Origin: an uncultured Alphaproteobacteria bacterium
GTDB lineage: Bacteria > Pseudomonadota > Alphaproteobacteria > RF32 > CAG-239
NCBI GenBank assembly: GCA_910577095.1
Contig: CAJTLY010000001.1
Coordinates: 128,323 to 143,256, forward strand
Direction of reading: 5' to 3'
Length of the DNA: 14,934 bases
How positions within the stretch are numbered: position 1 is the first letter of the stretch; each line of letters begins with the position of its first letter. This document shows, piece after piece, positions 1 to 6,703 of the stretch. A program made the translations under genes and the position numbers. The notes below the pieces were generated by a model that was given only the letters and a program-made list of their open reading frames with translations, searched no databases and had not been told where the DNA came from.

Positions 1-176
1 ACCAGCAAACCGTCGTCCTGTCCAACCCAGCCGCTGTTTTCCCGAAAACCGTTTCCGTCATGATCAAAATAAACTCCTGCCCGCGCACTGGTAGTTTCGA
101 TCTCCCCGTCTCCGTCCAAATCAATAACCAACGGCGAACGCGTCTCCTCCGCAACTCCAAATAAGTCTTTGATCTT
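1..176 (-). repeat. Direct repeat copy 1 (shared C-terminal module DNA)
   Basis: Bases 1-77 are identical to 2036-2112, and 112-176 match 2144-2208 at 64 of 65 positions. A diverged block with a 3-base length difference separates the two matches. The copy continues beyond the window start. Identity stops abruptly at 176/2208, the codon where the variable N-terminal halves of the two proteins begin. This marks a module boundary that could serve for homologous recombination. Confidence 0.95.
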
Positions 177-722
177 GTTTATTACTCCCCAATTATCCAA
201 ATAATAAGGAAATTTTTGGAATAAAAATGCAAACCCATCAGATAAAACATCTATTGTATCATCCCAATATTTATCTATAAAATATCCAACTCCAGCAGCA
301 ATCGTAAGAGGAATCATAACAGGTGCTCCGGCAAATATAACCCCAATTAAAGCTCCAGCCGCCAGTTGAGTTAATGTTTTTGCTGTTTCATTAGGGACCC
401 CACCACTTGTCCAGTCATCATATATAGACGTCATTAAAGCTGCCGCTGGACCTACATTTTTCAGTAATCCTGCAAGCCCTCGCGATAAATCACGCATAAA
501 TAAAAGAGAACTCTGATTCTGAATGCCGGACAACGAACCTGTAAACATAGGGCGTAATTGATCCCAATTATATTGCTTAGAAGCCTTTAATAACCTTTTC
601 GCAAAATCGTCTGTTATCAACTCCCCGATAACAGATTTTGCAACACCCAACTCGCTGGCATACTCAGTAAGAAAATCTTTAAAACTTTGAGCCTCAGTTT
701 CAGAAACATTTACATCAGACAT
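1..722 (-). CDS. Secreted-type calcium-binding module protein B, C-terminus cut by window edge
   Basis: Reading frame open from ATG at 722 to the window start (240 codons, no stop), so the C-terminus is missing. The start is set by a strong GGAGGA ribosome site six bases upstream. Residues 1-180 match no family I recognise. They include a hydrophobic Gly/Ala hairpin at about 116-150, with small residues every fourth position (G123, G127, A131), an AP turn at 133-134 and a Trp-containing helix after it. From about residue 183 (KIKDLFGVAEETRSP) the protein is nearly identical to the protein encoded at 1543-2709 and enters a module with calcium loops such as DLDGDG (201-206) and DHDGNG. That module resembles the self-processing module of FrpC-type RTX proteins, but Ser rather than Asp precedes the Pro. 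The gene follows a membrane-protein gene after a 15-base gap. Export by the nearby type I system and toxic action of the N-terminal half are inferences. Confidence 0.8.
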   Translation of the reverse strand, partial: MSDVNVSETEAQSFKDFLTEYASELGVAKSVIGELITDDFAKRLLKASKQYNWDQLRPMFTGSLSGIQNQSSLLFMRDLSRGLAGLLKNVGPAAALMTSIYDDWTSGGVPNETAKTLTQLAAGALIGVIFAGAPVMIPLTIAAGVGYFIDKYWDDTIDVLSDGFAFLFQKFPYYLDNWGVINKIKDLFGVAEETRSPLVIDLDGDGEIETTSARAGVYFDHDGNGFRENSGWVGQDDGLL

Positions 723-737
723 GAGAAATCCTCCGAC

Positions 738-1514
738 TTATTTATAGAACCGATTGATATATAAAGAAAATTTACGAAAAATATATAATGAAAAAATGGA
801 GAAGATATACAAAACTGTATATGACAAGAATCCTTCAAAAAAAAGACATAAAGATTGAAAAAAAATGTTATACTTTTTTGTAAGAAAAGAATCATAGGTT
901 GCCCATATTATAGCAACACAAATGACAGGAGATAATAAATTTGCTAATATATAAAATCTTTTTTGTTCCCCTTGACTACCCAAAATTGCTTGAAAATACA
1001 TATACAAAATAAAAGTGTTATTAAATAAAAAAACAACATGAATAAGGAAACCAACGGTAATGGAATAAATGAAAAAATAATTATCTAAAGAAAATTTTAT
1101 ATACCACGGATTATTAGAGGGAGATATAATATAATTTATTATCAAAATTCCTAATAGTATGCTGATATATATAATGAAAAATATTTGCCAATACGTATTT
1201 TTTATTTTATTTACTATACTTTCCTCATTACGAGAAAATATATAACTATAATTTAGGAAGATGTAGACACATAAAGAAATGGTTAAAGGCATTGTAGCCC
1301 ATGAATATTGATTATTATACATAAATACCCAAATTTGCATACCCACACTATAACATAAACATATTATACAAAATATTTTATAGAGCCATCCATGTTGTGT
1401 TTTATTCTCTAAATCATACATAAACTTCTTAAAAGGATTCTTTTCAGAAAGTAATGGCGAGATTTTTAATTGAGATTCAAAAGTATCTTCATTCAAGTCA
1501 TAATTATTCAACAT
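738..1514 (-). CDS. Six-segment membrane protein B, candidate immunity partner
   Basis: 258 residues, very AT-rich and hydrophobic, with about six predicted membrane segments (near 44-65, 75-92, 108-130, 145-175, 187-206, 215-246). The N-terminal 43 residues are polar and carry NPFKKFMYDLENKT (26-39). This resembles NPLKQKLVEMETST in the membrane protein encoded at 2693-3484, at a similar distance before the first membrane segment. The start follows an AAGGG site nine bases upstream. The gene lies 28 bases after the stop of one module protein and 15 bases before the start of the next, so it is probably co-transcribed and paired with the downstream one. I recognise no family. Immunity to the paired secreted protein is inferred from pairing and topology; a transport accessory role is possible. 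Confidence 0.75.
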   Translation of the reverse strand: MLNNYDLNEDTFESQLKISPLLSEKNPFKKFMYDLENKTQHGWLYKIFCIICLCYSVGMQIWVFMYNNQYSWATMPLTISLCVYIFLNYSYIFSRNEESIVNKIKNTYWQIFFIIYISILLGILIINYIISPSNNPWYIKFSLDNYFFIYSITVGFLIHVVFLFNNTFILYMYFQAILGSQGEQKRFYILANLLSPVICVAIIWATYDSFLTKKYNIFFQSLCLFFEGFLSYTVLYIFSIFSLYIFRKFSLYINRFYK

Positions 1515-1542
1515 ATTAACAATCCCTTACTCTGTTTAAAAA

Positions 1543-2709
1543 TTATGCCAGCGCCATTGCGGCATGGAGGTCATGAACGTTGCCGGAACCGGAGATGTTG
1601 GGCAAAGCCAGAACGGCTTCCGGTATTTCTGTCTGCAAATCGTCGATTGTTGCTTCCGGGTTGGTATCAAACCAAACGTCGGCTATGCTTCCGGTCGTTC
1701 CGTCGCTCTTGACGACCGTGCCGCTTTGTTTGTGCGCGTTGCCGTTGGCGTCAACAACTTCCTGGTGTGTGTAGTCAAGATCAATCCCCGCTATCCCGGC
1801 GCTTTCAAGCGTCAGCAACTCCCCCGAATCAACTTTACCGTTCGAGTTGCGGTCCTGCCAGATCATGATCTGGTTCCACGCTTCGTCCGACGCGTTAAAC
1901 ACGCCGTCACCGTTGCTGTCCAAATCTTTCAACGCTTCAAAGCCGTTTGCCGCCTTCTCCCCGTTCGATAACAACGTATGGTTGCCAAACAGCTCGCTGC
2001 CGTCGTCAATCTGACCGTTGCCGTTGATGTCACGCACCAGCAAACCGTCGTCCTGTCCAACCCAGCCGCTGTTTTCCCGAAAACCGTTTCCGTCATGATC
2101 AAAATAAACTCCGCCGGCTGTCGTCAATGTCTCTATCCCGTCCCCGTCCAAATCAATAACCAACGGCGAACGCGTCTCCTCTGCAACTCCAAATAAGTCT
2201 TTGATCTTACATATTGTCTCATCTCTCGGAATAGGACATATATTGATTCCGGGAAGAGTACATTGAATCATGCCATCTTCATTTATTAAAAATCCCTTAT
2301 TCTCTAAAAGTTTTTTAATTTTTTTTAAAATATCTTCTTGATTCTCAGCGATCCACTCTCCAATTTGCCAAGCTCCTTCAACTAACGCGCTAATTCCTAA
2401 AGCTATAACTATTGCAGGAGCAGAAATACACCCAGTACCGGTAGCAATAGTATAACCCAAAGCAGCTAAACCATATTTATATAAAGGGTCGTTACTATTT
2501 ACTTGTAATGATTCTTGCAATGCAAAGAACACCCCCGCATAACTGTAAGTTTTACACATTTTACTTAGATTTGAAATTGTTGATGGAGATAAACTAGCAA
2601 TATACTTACTTAATGAGGACATACTAACTTCTCCGCCTGTAACTACGGCTTGTTTCAATCCCTCGGCAAATGAATCTAAAATTTTTTTATCTTCATCTGA
2701 AATTTTCAT
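1543..2709 (-). CDS. Secreted-type calcium-binding module protein A with variable N-terminal half
   Basis: 388 residues, complete. Residues 1-167 are AT-rich and of no family I know. They contain a hydrophobic hairpin (about 78-120) with a small-residue ladder G85/A89/G93/A97, an AP turn at 97-98 and a GAWQIGEWI helix. Residues 168-360 form a module with calcium-type loops at 186-191 (DLDGDG), 204-209 (DHDGNG), 227-235 (DINGNGQID), 262-269 (DLDSNGDG) and 286-294 (DRNSNGKVD). This matches the self-processing module of Neisseria FrpC-type RTX proteins, except that the cleaved Asp-Pro is Ser181-Pro182. Classical GGxGxDxUx nonapeptide repeats are absent. The tail LPNISGSGNVHDLHAAMALA resembles tails of large type I substrates and may hold the export signal. 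There is no Sec signal peptide. The start overlaps the upstream membrane-protein gene by 17 bases, suggesting translational coupling; an AAGGA site lies seven bases upstream. Toxin function is inferred. Confidence 0.85.
   Translation of the reverse strand: MKISDEDKKILDSFAEGLKQAVVTGGEVSMSSLSKYIASLSPSTISNLSKMCKTYSYAGVFFALQESLQVNSNDPLYKYGLAALGYTIATGTGCISAPAIVIALGISALVEGAWQIGEWIAENQEDILKKIKKLLENKGFLINEDGMIQCTLPGINICPIPRDETICKIKDLFGVAEETRSPLVIDLDGDGIETLTTAGGVYFDHDGNGFRENSGWVGQDDGLLVRDINGNGQIDDGSELFGNHTLLSNGEKAANGFEALKDLDSNGDGVFNASDEAWNQIMIWQDRNSNGKVDSGELLTLESAGIAGIDLDYTHQEVVDANGNAHKQSGTVVKSDGTTGSIADVWFDTNPEATIDDLQTEIPEAVLALPNISGSGNVHDLHAAMALA
2036..2208 (-). repeat. Direct repeat copy 2 (shared C-terminal module DNA)
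   Basis: This is the partner of the copy at 1-176: 77 of 77 bases are identical in the first block and 64 of 65 in the second. It encodes the start of the calcium module (KIKDLFGVAEETRSP through DDGLLV). To its right, toward the 5' end of the gene, composition changes at once to AT-rich sequence with no visible similarity to the other copy's flank. Confidence 0.95.
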
Positions 2710-3484
2710 TTTGTTTTCCTTTGCTTACTTTAGTGTAATTAAAATACTTTTTACAATACCTTCTCAAGGAATAACTAACTGCCACTACTTGGGGAAAATA
2801 CAAATAGTAAATCATAGAAACTTTTTTTAACTTCTGTTGAAAATCATCTTCTGCTGGAATAAAACTCATATATACTAAATAAAGTAAAACGATTATTCCT
2901 AAAAAAGGTAAGATACGGTAGCTTTTAACAATAGCTTCCATTGACTGCTTCTTTTTATAGGTACAATTAACGGAATAAAAAGCACGATAAATATTATAAG
3001 GACATGAACTATAACTCATAAATATACCTAAATTAAAAAAAGCTAAAATTGATAAAGCGATATATGAAGCATTATTAACTTTAGCAAAGGAAAATTCATA
3101 CACCATTTCTTTTAAAGAAAGAGTATGGGAATTTAAGGATGGAATAGAAAAAGATAATAAAAAGGATATTATGAGAATAACAAAACTATACTTGCTATGC
3201 TTTTCATCATCACCTGGGAGATATTGTTTTTTATATGTAAGAAAAGCAATAATCGTAGTGAAAAAAACAATTACTATTCCAAGTTTATAATAAGAATTTT
3301 TTTCATATATTAACCTAATCAAGAACAACCAAATATAAATTAGTAATCCTATAGATAAAAAAGAATATACAGGATGTTTATCTGTAGACGTTTCCATTTC
3401 AACAAGCTTTTGCTTTAACGGATTATCATCCCGGATATGCTCACTTAATTTATTTTCATAAATTCTATATTTTTTAAAAAACAT
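2693..3484 (-). CDS. Six-segment membrane protein A, candidate immunity partner
   Basis: 263 residues with about six membrane segments (near 40-59, 67-84, 99-115, 139-157, 191-209, 222-240) and a polar N-terminus. It carries NPLKQKLVEMETST at 21-34, similar to the motif at 26-39 of the membrane protein encoded at 738-1514; the two are otherwise strongly diverged. A GGAG site seven bases upstream supports the start at 3484. The gene is the first of the four-gene minus-strand unit. Its last codons overlap the ATG of the module protein at 1543-2709 by 17 bases, so the two should be made together. The composition is AT-rich, like the N-terminal halves of the secreted proteins and unlike the exporter genes. 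Function is not recognised. Producer self-protection is the favoured inference, with channel or transporter accessory as an alternative. Confidence 0.8.
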   Translation of the reverse strand: MFFKKYRIYENKLSEHIRDDNPLKQKLVEMETSTDKHPVYSFLSIGLLIYIWLFLIRLIYEKNSYYKLGIVIVFFTTIIAFLTYKKQYLPGDDEKHSKYSFVILIISFLLSFSIPSLNSHTLSLKEMVYEFSFAKVNNASYIALSILAFFNLGIFMSYSSCPYNIYRAFYSVNCTYKKKQSMEAIVKSYRILPFLGIIVLLYLVYMSFIPAEDDFQQKLKKVSMIYYLYFPQVVAVSYSLRRYCKKYFNYTKVSKGKQNENFR

Positions 3485-3743
3485 TGAGCATCTCCTAAAT
3501 TATATTTGATTTATTAAAGTCATAAACTAAATTCAGTAAAACTTGAGATTATCTTGCAATTTTTAATTGAGTTAATCAATAGGAAAGTACAACTGCGTTT
3601 ATAAAAGAGAGATCAACACAACTTATTATTGTGTATTAACTGTTTATTTTTTCCTAATATTTTCAGAAATATAAAAAAGCGCTACACTAAAAAGTTTCAC
3701 CACCTTTAGTAGAATTTTTTTAAAAAAAATATTACTAATTTGT
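3485..3743. other. AT-rich gene-free stretch upstream of the four-gene unit
   Basis: There is no supportable gene here. The segment lies between the start of the first membrane-protein gene and a minus-strand terminator, so it should hold the promoter of the four-gene unit. A TATAAT occurs on the minus strand at 3499-3504 but is too close to the ATG to leave room for the ribosome site, so I do not assign it. The A/T richness makes other promoter-like matches uninformative. Confidence 0.5.
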
Positions 3744-3771
3744 AAAAAAAACAGCTGCTTTCCGCAACTGT
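3744..3771 (-). terminator. Rho-independent terminator after the decayed module gene
   Basis: On the minus strand an 8-bp stem (ACAGTTGC / GCAGCTGT, one G-U pair) with a GGAAA loop is followed by a run of seven T, the classic intrinsic-terminator layout. It lies just downstream of the broken gene at 3808-4178 and would insulate the four-gene unit from transcription entering from the right. Confidence 0.75.
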
Positions 3772-3807
3772 CTTCAAAAAAAATGTATTTTTCACGCGAC
3801 TCGGCCT

Positions 3808-4178
3808 TCACGAGACACAAATATTTTCCCGAAAACCGTTTCCGTCATGACCAAAATAAACCCCGATGAGTAACAAAGGCTCAATCAGGCCAAATTCCAC
3901 AAAATCGATAACAACAAACAATTCAATAAATCCGACAATTGTAAAAACTTGCGAACCAAGTCTTTCAGTTCTCCGCTTTTATCGGTTGCAATTGCTTCGT
4001 GCAGATTATATTCGTTATAAGAAATCGGAATATCCATCGATTTTTTATTTTCGTTAGTATTTGCATCACTAAAATGCAACGTGTTCTTGTTTTTGGAATC
4101 ACCGGTCGGTGATTTAGCTTCGGTTTCGGTTGATACGGAAACATCTTTTAAAGAAGGGTCAGCCGAGATTTTCTTCAT
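3808..4178 (-). pseudogene. Decayed remnant of a third secreted module gene
   Basis: An ATG at 4178 with an AGGA site about ten bases upstream opens a 97-residue frame ending at 3885. It contains NLHEAIATDKSGELKDLVRKF, which resembles the LHxAMAxDxSGxLxxLVxxF stretch of large type I-secreted proteins and the NVHDLHAAMALA tail of the protein encoded at 1543-2709. In a shifted frame the same strand then reads VVID...GVYFGHDGNGFREN before a stop at 3808. That keeps the length and part of the sequence of the module start (LVIDLDGDG...GVYFDHDGNGFREN) but has lost the first calcium loop. The shared DNA is nearly perfect only at 3824-3862. I read it as a frameshifted, deleted relative of the module genes. 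The 97-residue frame could instead be a real small gene beside a module scrap. The order of the two motifs is reversed compared with the intact protein, so more than one rearrangement may be involved. Confidence 0.6.
3824..3862 (-). repeat. Third, partial copy of the module repeat
   Basis: About 39 bases match 37-75 and 2072-2110 with only a couple of substitutions (for example GGT in place of GAT, changing D to G in the DHDGNG loop context). The flanks do not match. It is a fragment of the calcium-module DNA left in the decayed gene. Confidence 0.85.
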
Positions 4179-4545
4179 ACTTATTATTCCTATACTCAAG
4201 CAATTACAGATCATTATCTACGATCAAATAATAATTGCATATTTTTATTTGTCTCTATTTTTTAAATAAAAAATACAACTTTGTGTATAACATTCAATTA
4301 TTTAACTTACTATAGGATGTAAAAAAGATTTTCATTCGCATAAAAATTGTTTTTAGTAAAATTTAGCTTGTTATCAATGAACAAAGGATTCTGACCACAG
4401 GGTAAGATATATTTTGTTATATAGAAAATAAAAAACGGAGCCGGCGGAGTTATCAACCAAAGTACAATCTACGATTAAAACAATTGACATTTTTACAAAT
4501 ACTTTTAAGTTAATTTCTATAATTAATCTACTTAAGGTTTGGTTC
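4179..4545. promoter_or_regulatory. Divergent AT-rich control region upstream of the exporter
   Basis: There is no gene I can support in these roughly 365 bases between the minus-strand remnant and the plus-strand exporter. On the plus strand there is a consensus TTGACA at 4484-4489 and a TATAAT at 4518-4523, but the 28-base gap between them is too long for one sigma-70 promoter. TTTACA at 4492-4497 with a 20-base spacer is a weaker alternative. AAGG at 4534-4537 is the ribosome site for the ATG at 4546. The promoter is expected here, but the exact elements are uncertain. Confidence 0.45.
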
Positions 4546-6699
4546 ATGACGACGCACCTTTCTGCAATTGACACCGGTTTAGCCTGCTTTGCAATTCTCG
4601 CCAACTATTTTGAAAAACCGATTTCCATCGACCAAATTAAGCATAAATACGACCGCCGGACCACACATTTTGAAGAATACGAACTGCTGCAACTGGCTAA
4701 AGAATTTTCTTTCAAGGCCCGATTTATTCAAACCGACTGGGAACGGCTCGATAAGATAACTCTTCCGGCAATTGCCCAAGCCGACGACCGAACTTATTTT
4801 GTCATCGGGCGCACAACTTCCGACAAAGTGTTGATTCAGGACCCGCAATCTGGAAATCATCCGCAAATCTTAAGCAAAGAACAGTTTTTGCAAAAATGGA
4901 ACGGCAGACTGCTTTTGATGACCTGCCGCGACTTTCTTAGCGGCAAAAATCGCAAATTTGACATTTCGTGGTTTATTCCCGCTATTGTCAAATACCGGCA
5001 TTTGTTTGGCGAAGTGCTTCTGGCTTCGTTTTTTCTGCAGCTTTTTGCCTTGATCTCACCGCTGCTGTTCCAAGTCGTTATTGATAAAGTTTTGGTCAAT
5101 CGCGGATTGTCCAGCCTCGACGTTTTAATGGTGGCCTTGATTTGCATTTCCGTTTTCGAAACGCTTCTCGGCGCCTTGCGTACTTACACTTTTTCCCATA
5201 CCACAACCCGGATTGACGTCGAGTTGGGCGCCGGACTTTTCAAACATCTCATTCATCTGCCGTTGGCTTACTTCGGTACCCGGCGGGTCGGCGACACGGT
5301 TGCCCGCGTGCACGAGCTCGAAAACATCCGCAGCTTTCTGACCGGCTCCGCTCTCACGCTGATGATTGATTTTTTCTTTACCCTGGTCTTTTTTACCGTC
5401 ATGTTTTTCTATTCGGCGACATTGACGTTAATTGTTCTGCTGTCTATCCCTTTTTATGTCGTTTTGTCGTTGTTGTTCACCCCCATATTGCGCGCTCGTA
5501 TTGACGAACGTTTCCGCCGCGGTGCCGAAAACCAGTGTTTTCTTGTCGAAGCGGTCTCCGGGGTCGAAACCGTCAAGTCTCTGGCCGTTGAACCGCAAAT
5601 GCAACGCCGGTGGGAACAACAATTGGCGGCTTATGTCGGTTCTTCTTTTCGCGCTTCGCACATTAACAACATTGCCGGGCAACTGGTACAATTGATACAA
5701 AAAATCACGATGGCCCTGACATTGTGGATCGGCGCCTCGTTGGTCATGAAAGGCGAATTGTCGGTCGGACAACTGATTGCGTTCAACATGCTCTCCGGGC
5801 GCGTTACCCAGCCGATCCTCAGGCTTTCGCAACTATGGCAAAACTTTCAGCAGGCAAAGATATCCATTGAAAAACTCTCGGATATTCTTAACAATCCGGC
5901 CGAAGATAACCGAAACGTGTCTAAAGGCAGCCTCCCTGCCATCCGCGGAGAAGTCGAATTTCGCGACGTTGTTTTCCGTTATCTTCCCAACGGGCCGGAA
6001 GTTCTCAAAAAAATCAATTTTAAGGCCGGCGCCGGGCAAAAGATCGGTTTTGTCGGCCCCAGCGGATCGGGAAAGTCAACCATCACCAAATTGATCCAAC
6101 GCTTATATATTCCCGAAAGCGGCAAGGTTTTAATTGACGGCATTGATATCTCCACGGTTGACGTTGCCTGGCTGCGGCGCCAAATCGGCATCGTTTTGCA
6201 GGAAAACTTTCTGTTTAACAAAACGGTACGCGAAAACATCGCCCTCACCAACCCTGCGGTTTCTGCAGAAAAAGTTATGGCAGCCGCCAAGCTGGCCGGC
6301 GCTCACGACTTTATTACCGAACTGCCGCAAGGGTATGATACGCTGATTGAAGAACGGGGCGCCTCGCTTTCGGGCGGTCAGCGCCAACGAATTGCCATTG
6401 CCCGCGCTTTGGTCAACAACCCGCGCATTTTGATTTTCGACGAGGCAACCTCGGCCCTCGATTACGAATCCGAAAAAATTATCCGCCGAAACATGGCGTC
6501 GATTTGCCGCAACCGAACTGTATTCGTCATCGCCCACCGGCTGTCCGCCGTCCGCGACTGCGATTGTATCATAACCGTCGAAAAAGGGAAAATTACCGAA
6601 ACCGGAACCCATCTGGAACTGTTAAAACGCGGCGGCCGCTATGCCCATTTGTGGAACTGTCAAAACGATACCGACGAAACGGCAAACGCTGCGGAGTAA
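4546..6699 (+). CDS. Type I secretion ABC exporter, HlyB family, with C39-like domain
   Basis: 717 residues, close to HlyB length. Residues 1-125 form a C39-peptidase-like domain in which the catalytic Cys of the DCG motif is Thr (D9-T10-G11). Such inactive domains bind substrates in RTX-type exporters rather than cleave leader peptides. Residues about 150-425 hold the membrane domain. The nucleotide-binding domain shows Walker A GPSGSGKST (504-512), Q-loop Gln552, signature LSGGQRQR (608-615), Walker B ILIFDEATSALD (628-639) and H-loop His664, all intact. It acts in the inner membrane, coupling ATP hydrolysis to export from cytosol to outside with a HlyD adaptor and a TolC-like channel. The adaptor gene starts four bases after its stop; no TolC gene is in the window. 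The adjacent module proteins are the likely substrates (inference). Confidence 0.95.
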   Translation: MTTHLSAIDTGLACFAILANYFEKPISIDQIKHKYDRRTTHFEEYELLQLAKEFSFKARFIQTDWERLDKITLPAIAQADDRTYFVIGRTTSDKVLIQDPQSGNHPQILSKEQFLQKWNGRLLLMTCRDFLSGKNRKFDISWFIPAIVKYRHLFGEVLLASFFLQLFALISPLLFQVVIDKVLVNRGLSSLDVLMVALICISVFETLLGALRTYTFSHTTTRIDVELGAGLFKHLIHLPLAYFGTRRVGDTVARVHELENIRSFLTGSALTLMIDFFFTLVFFTVMFFYSATLTLIVLLSIPFYVVLSLLFTPILRARIDERFRRGAENQCFLVEAVSGVETVKSLAVEPQMQRRWEQQLAAYVGSSFRASHINNIAGQLVQLIQKITMALTLWIGASLVMKGELSVGQLIAFNMLSGRVTQPILRLSQLWQNFQQAKISIEKLSDILNNPAEDNRNVSKGSLPAIRGEVEFRDVVFRYLPNGPEVLKKINFKAGAGQKIGFVGPSGSGKSTITKLIQRLYIPESGKVLIDGIDISTVDVAWLRRQIGIVLQENFLFNKTVRENIALTNPAVSAEKVMAAAKLAGAHDFITELPQGYDTLIEERGASLSGGQRQRIAIARALVNNPRILIFDEATSALDYESEKIIRRNMASICRNRTVFVIAHRLSAVRDCDCIITVEKGKITETGTHLELLKRGGRYAHLWNCQNDTDETANAAE
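6693..6696 (+). promoter_or_regulatory. Ribosome site fixing the adaptor start
   Basis: GGAG inside the last codons of the exporter gene lies seven bases before the ATG at 6704. This favours that start over the longer frame that opens at 6641 within the exporter gene. Confidence 0.7.
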
Positions 6700-6703
6700 A
6701 CCG

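Noticed and set aside
710..895. 61-residue minus-strand frame rich in Phe and Ile
   Set aside because: It lies within the 3' part of the membrane-protein gene in another frame; AT-rich DNA readily gives such hydrophobic frames.
1470..2196. Overlapping plus-strand frames antisense to the 1543-2709 gene
   Set aside because: They are low-complexity antisense shadows of the GC-rich calcium module, with no ribosome site and no recognisable domain.
3499..3504. TATAAT on the minus strand before the first membrane-protein gene
   Set aside because: A start about seven bases downstream would exclude the GGAG ribosome site from the transcript; chance occurrence is likely in such AT-rich DNA.
3866..4057. 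63-residue plus-strand frame in the decayed region
   Set aside because: It is antisense to the remnant that shows real similarity to the module proteins, and has no supporting signal.
1..4178. Insertion sequence or phage origin of the repeats
   Set aside because: The repeats are coding, lie in the same frame of paralogous genes and have no terminal inverted repeats, transposase or target duplications.
6641..6703. N-terminal extension of the HlyD-type adaptor inside the exporter gene
   Set aside because: The ATG at 6704 has GGAG at proper distance and gives a typical adaptor N-terminus; the extension is an out-of-frame reading of exporter codons.
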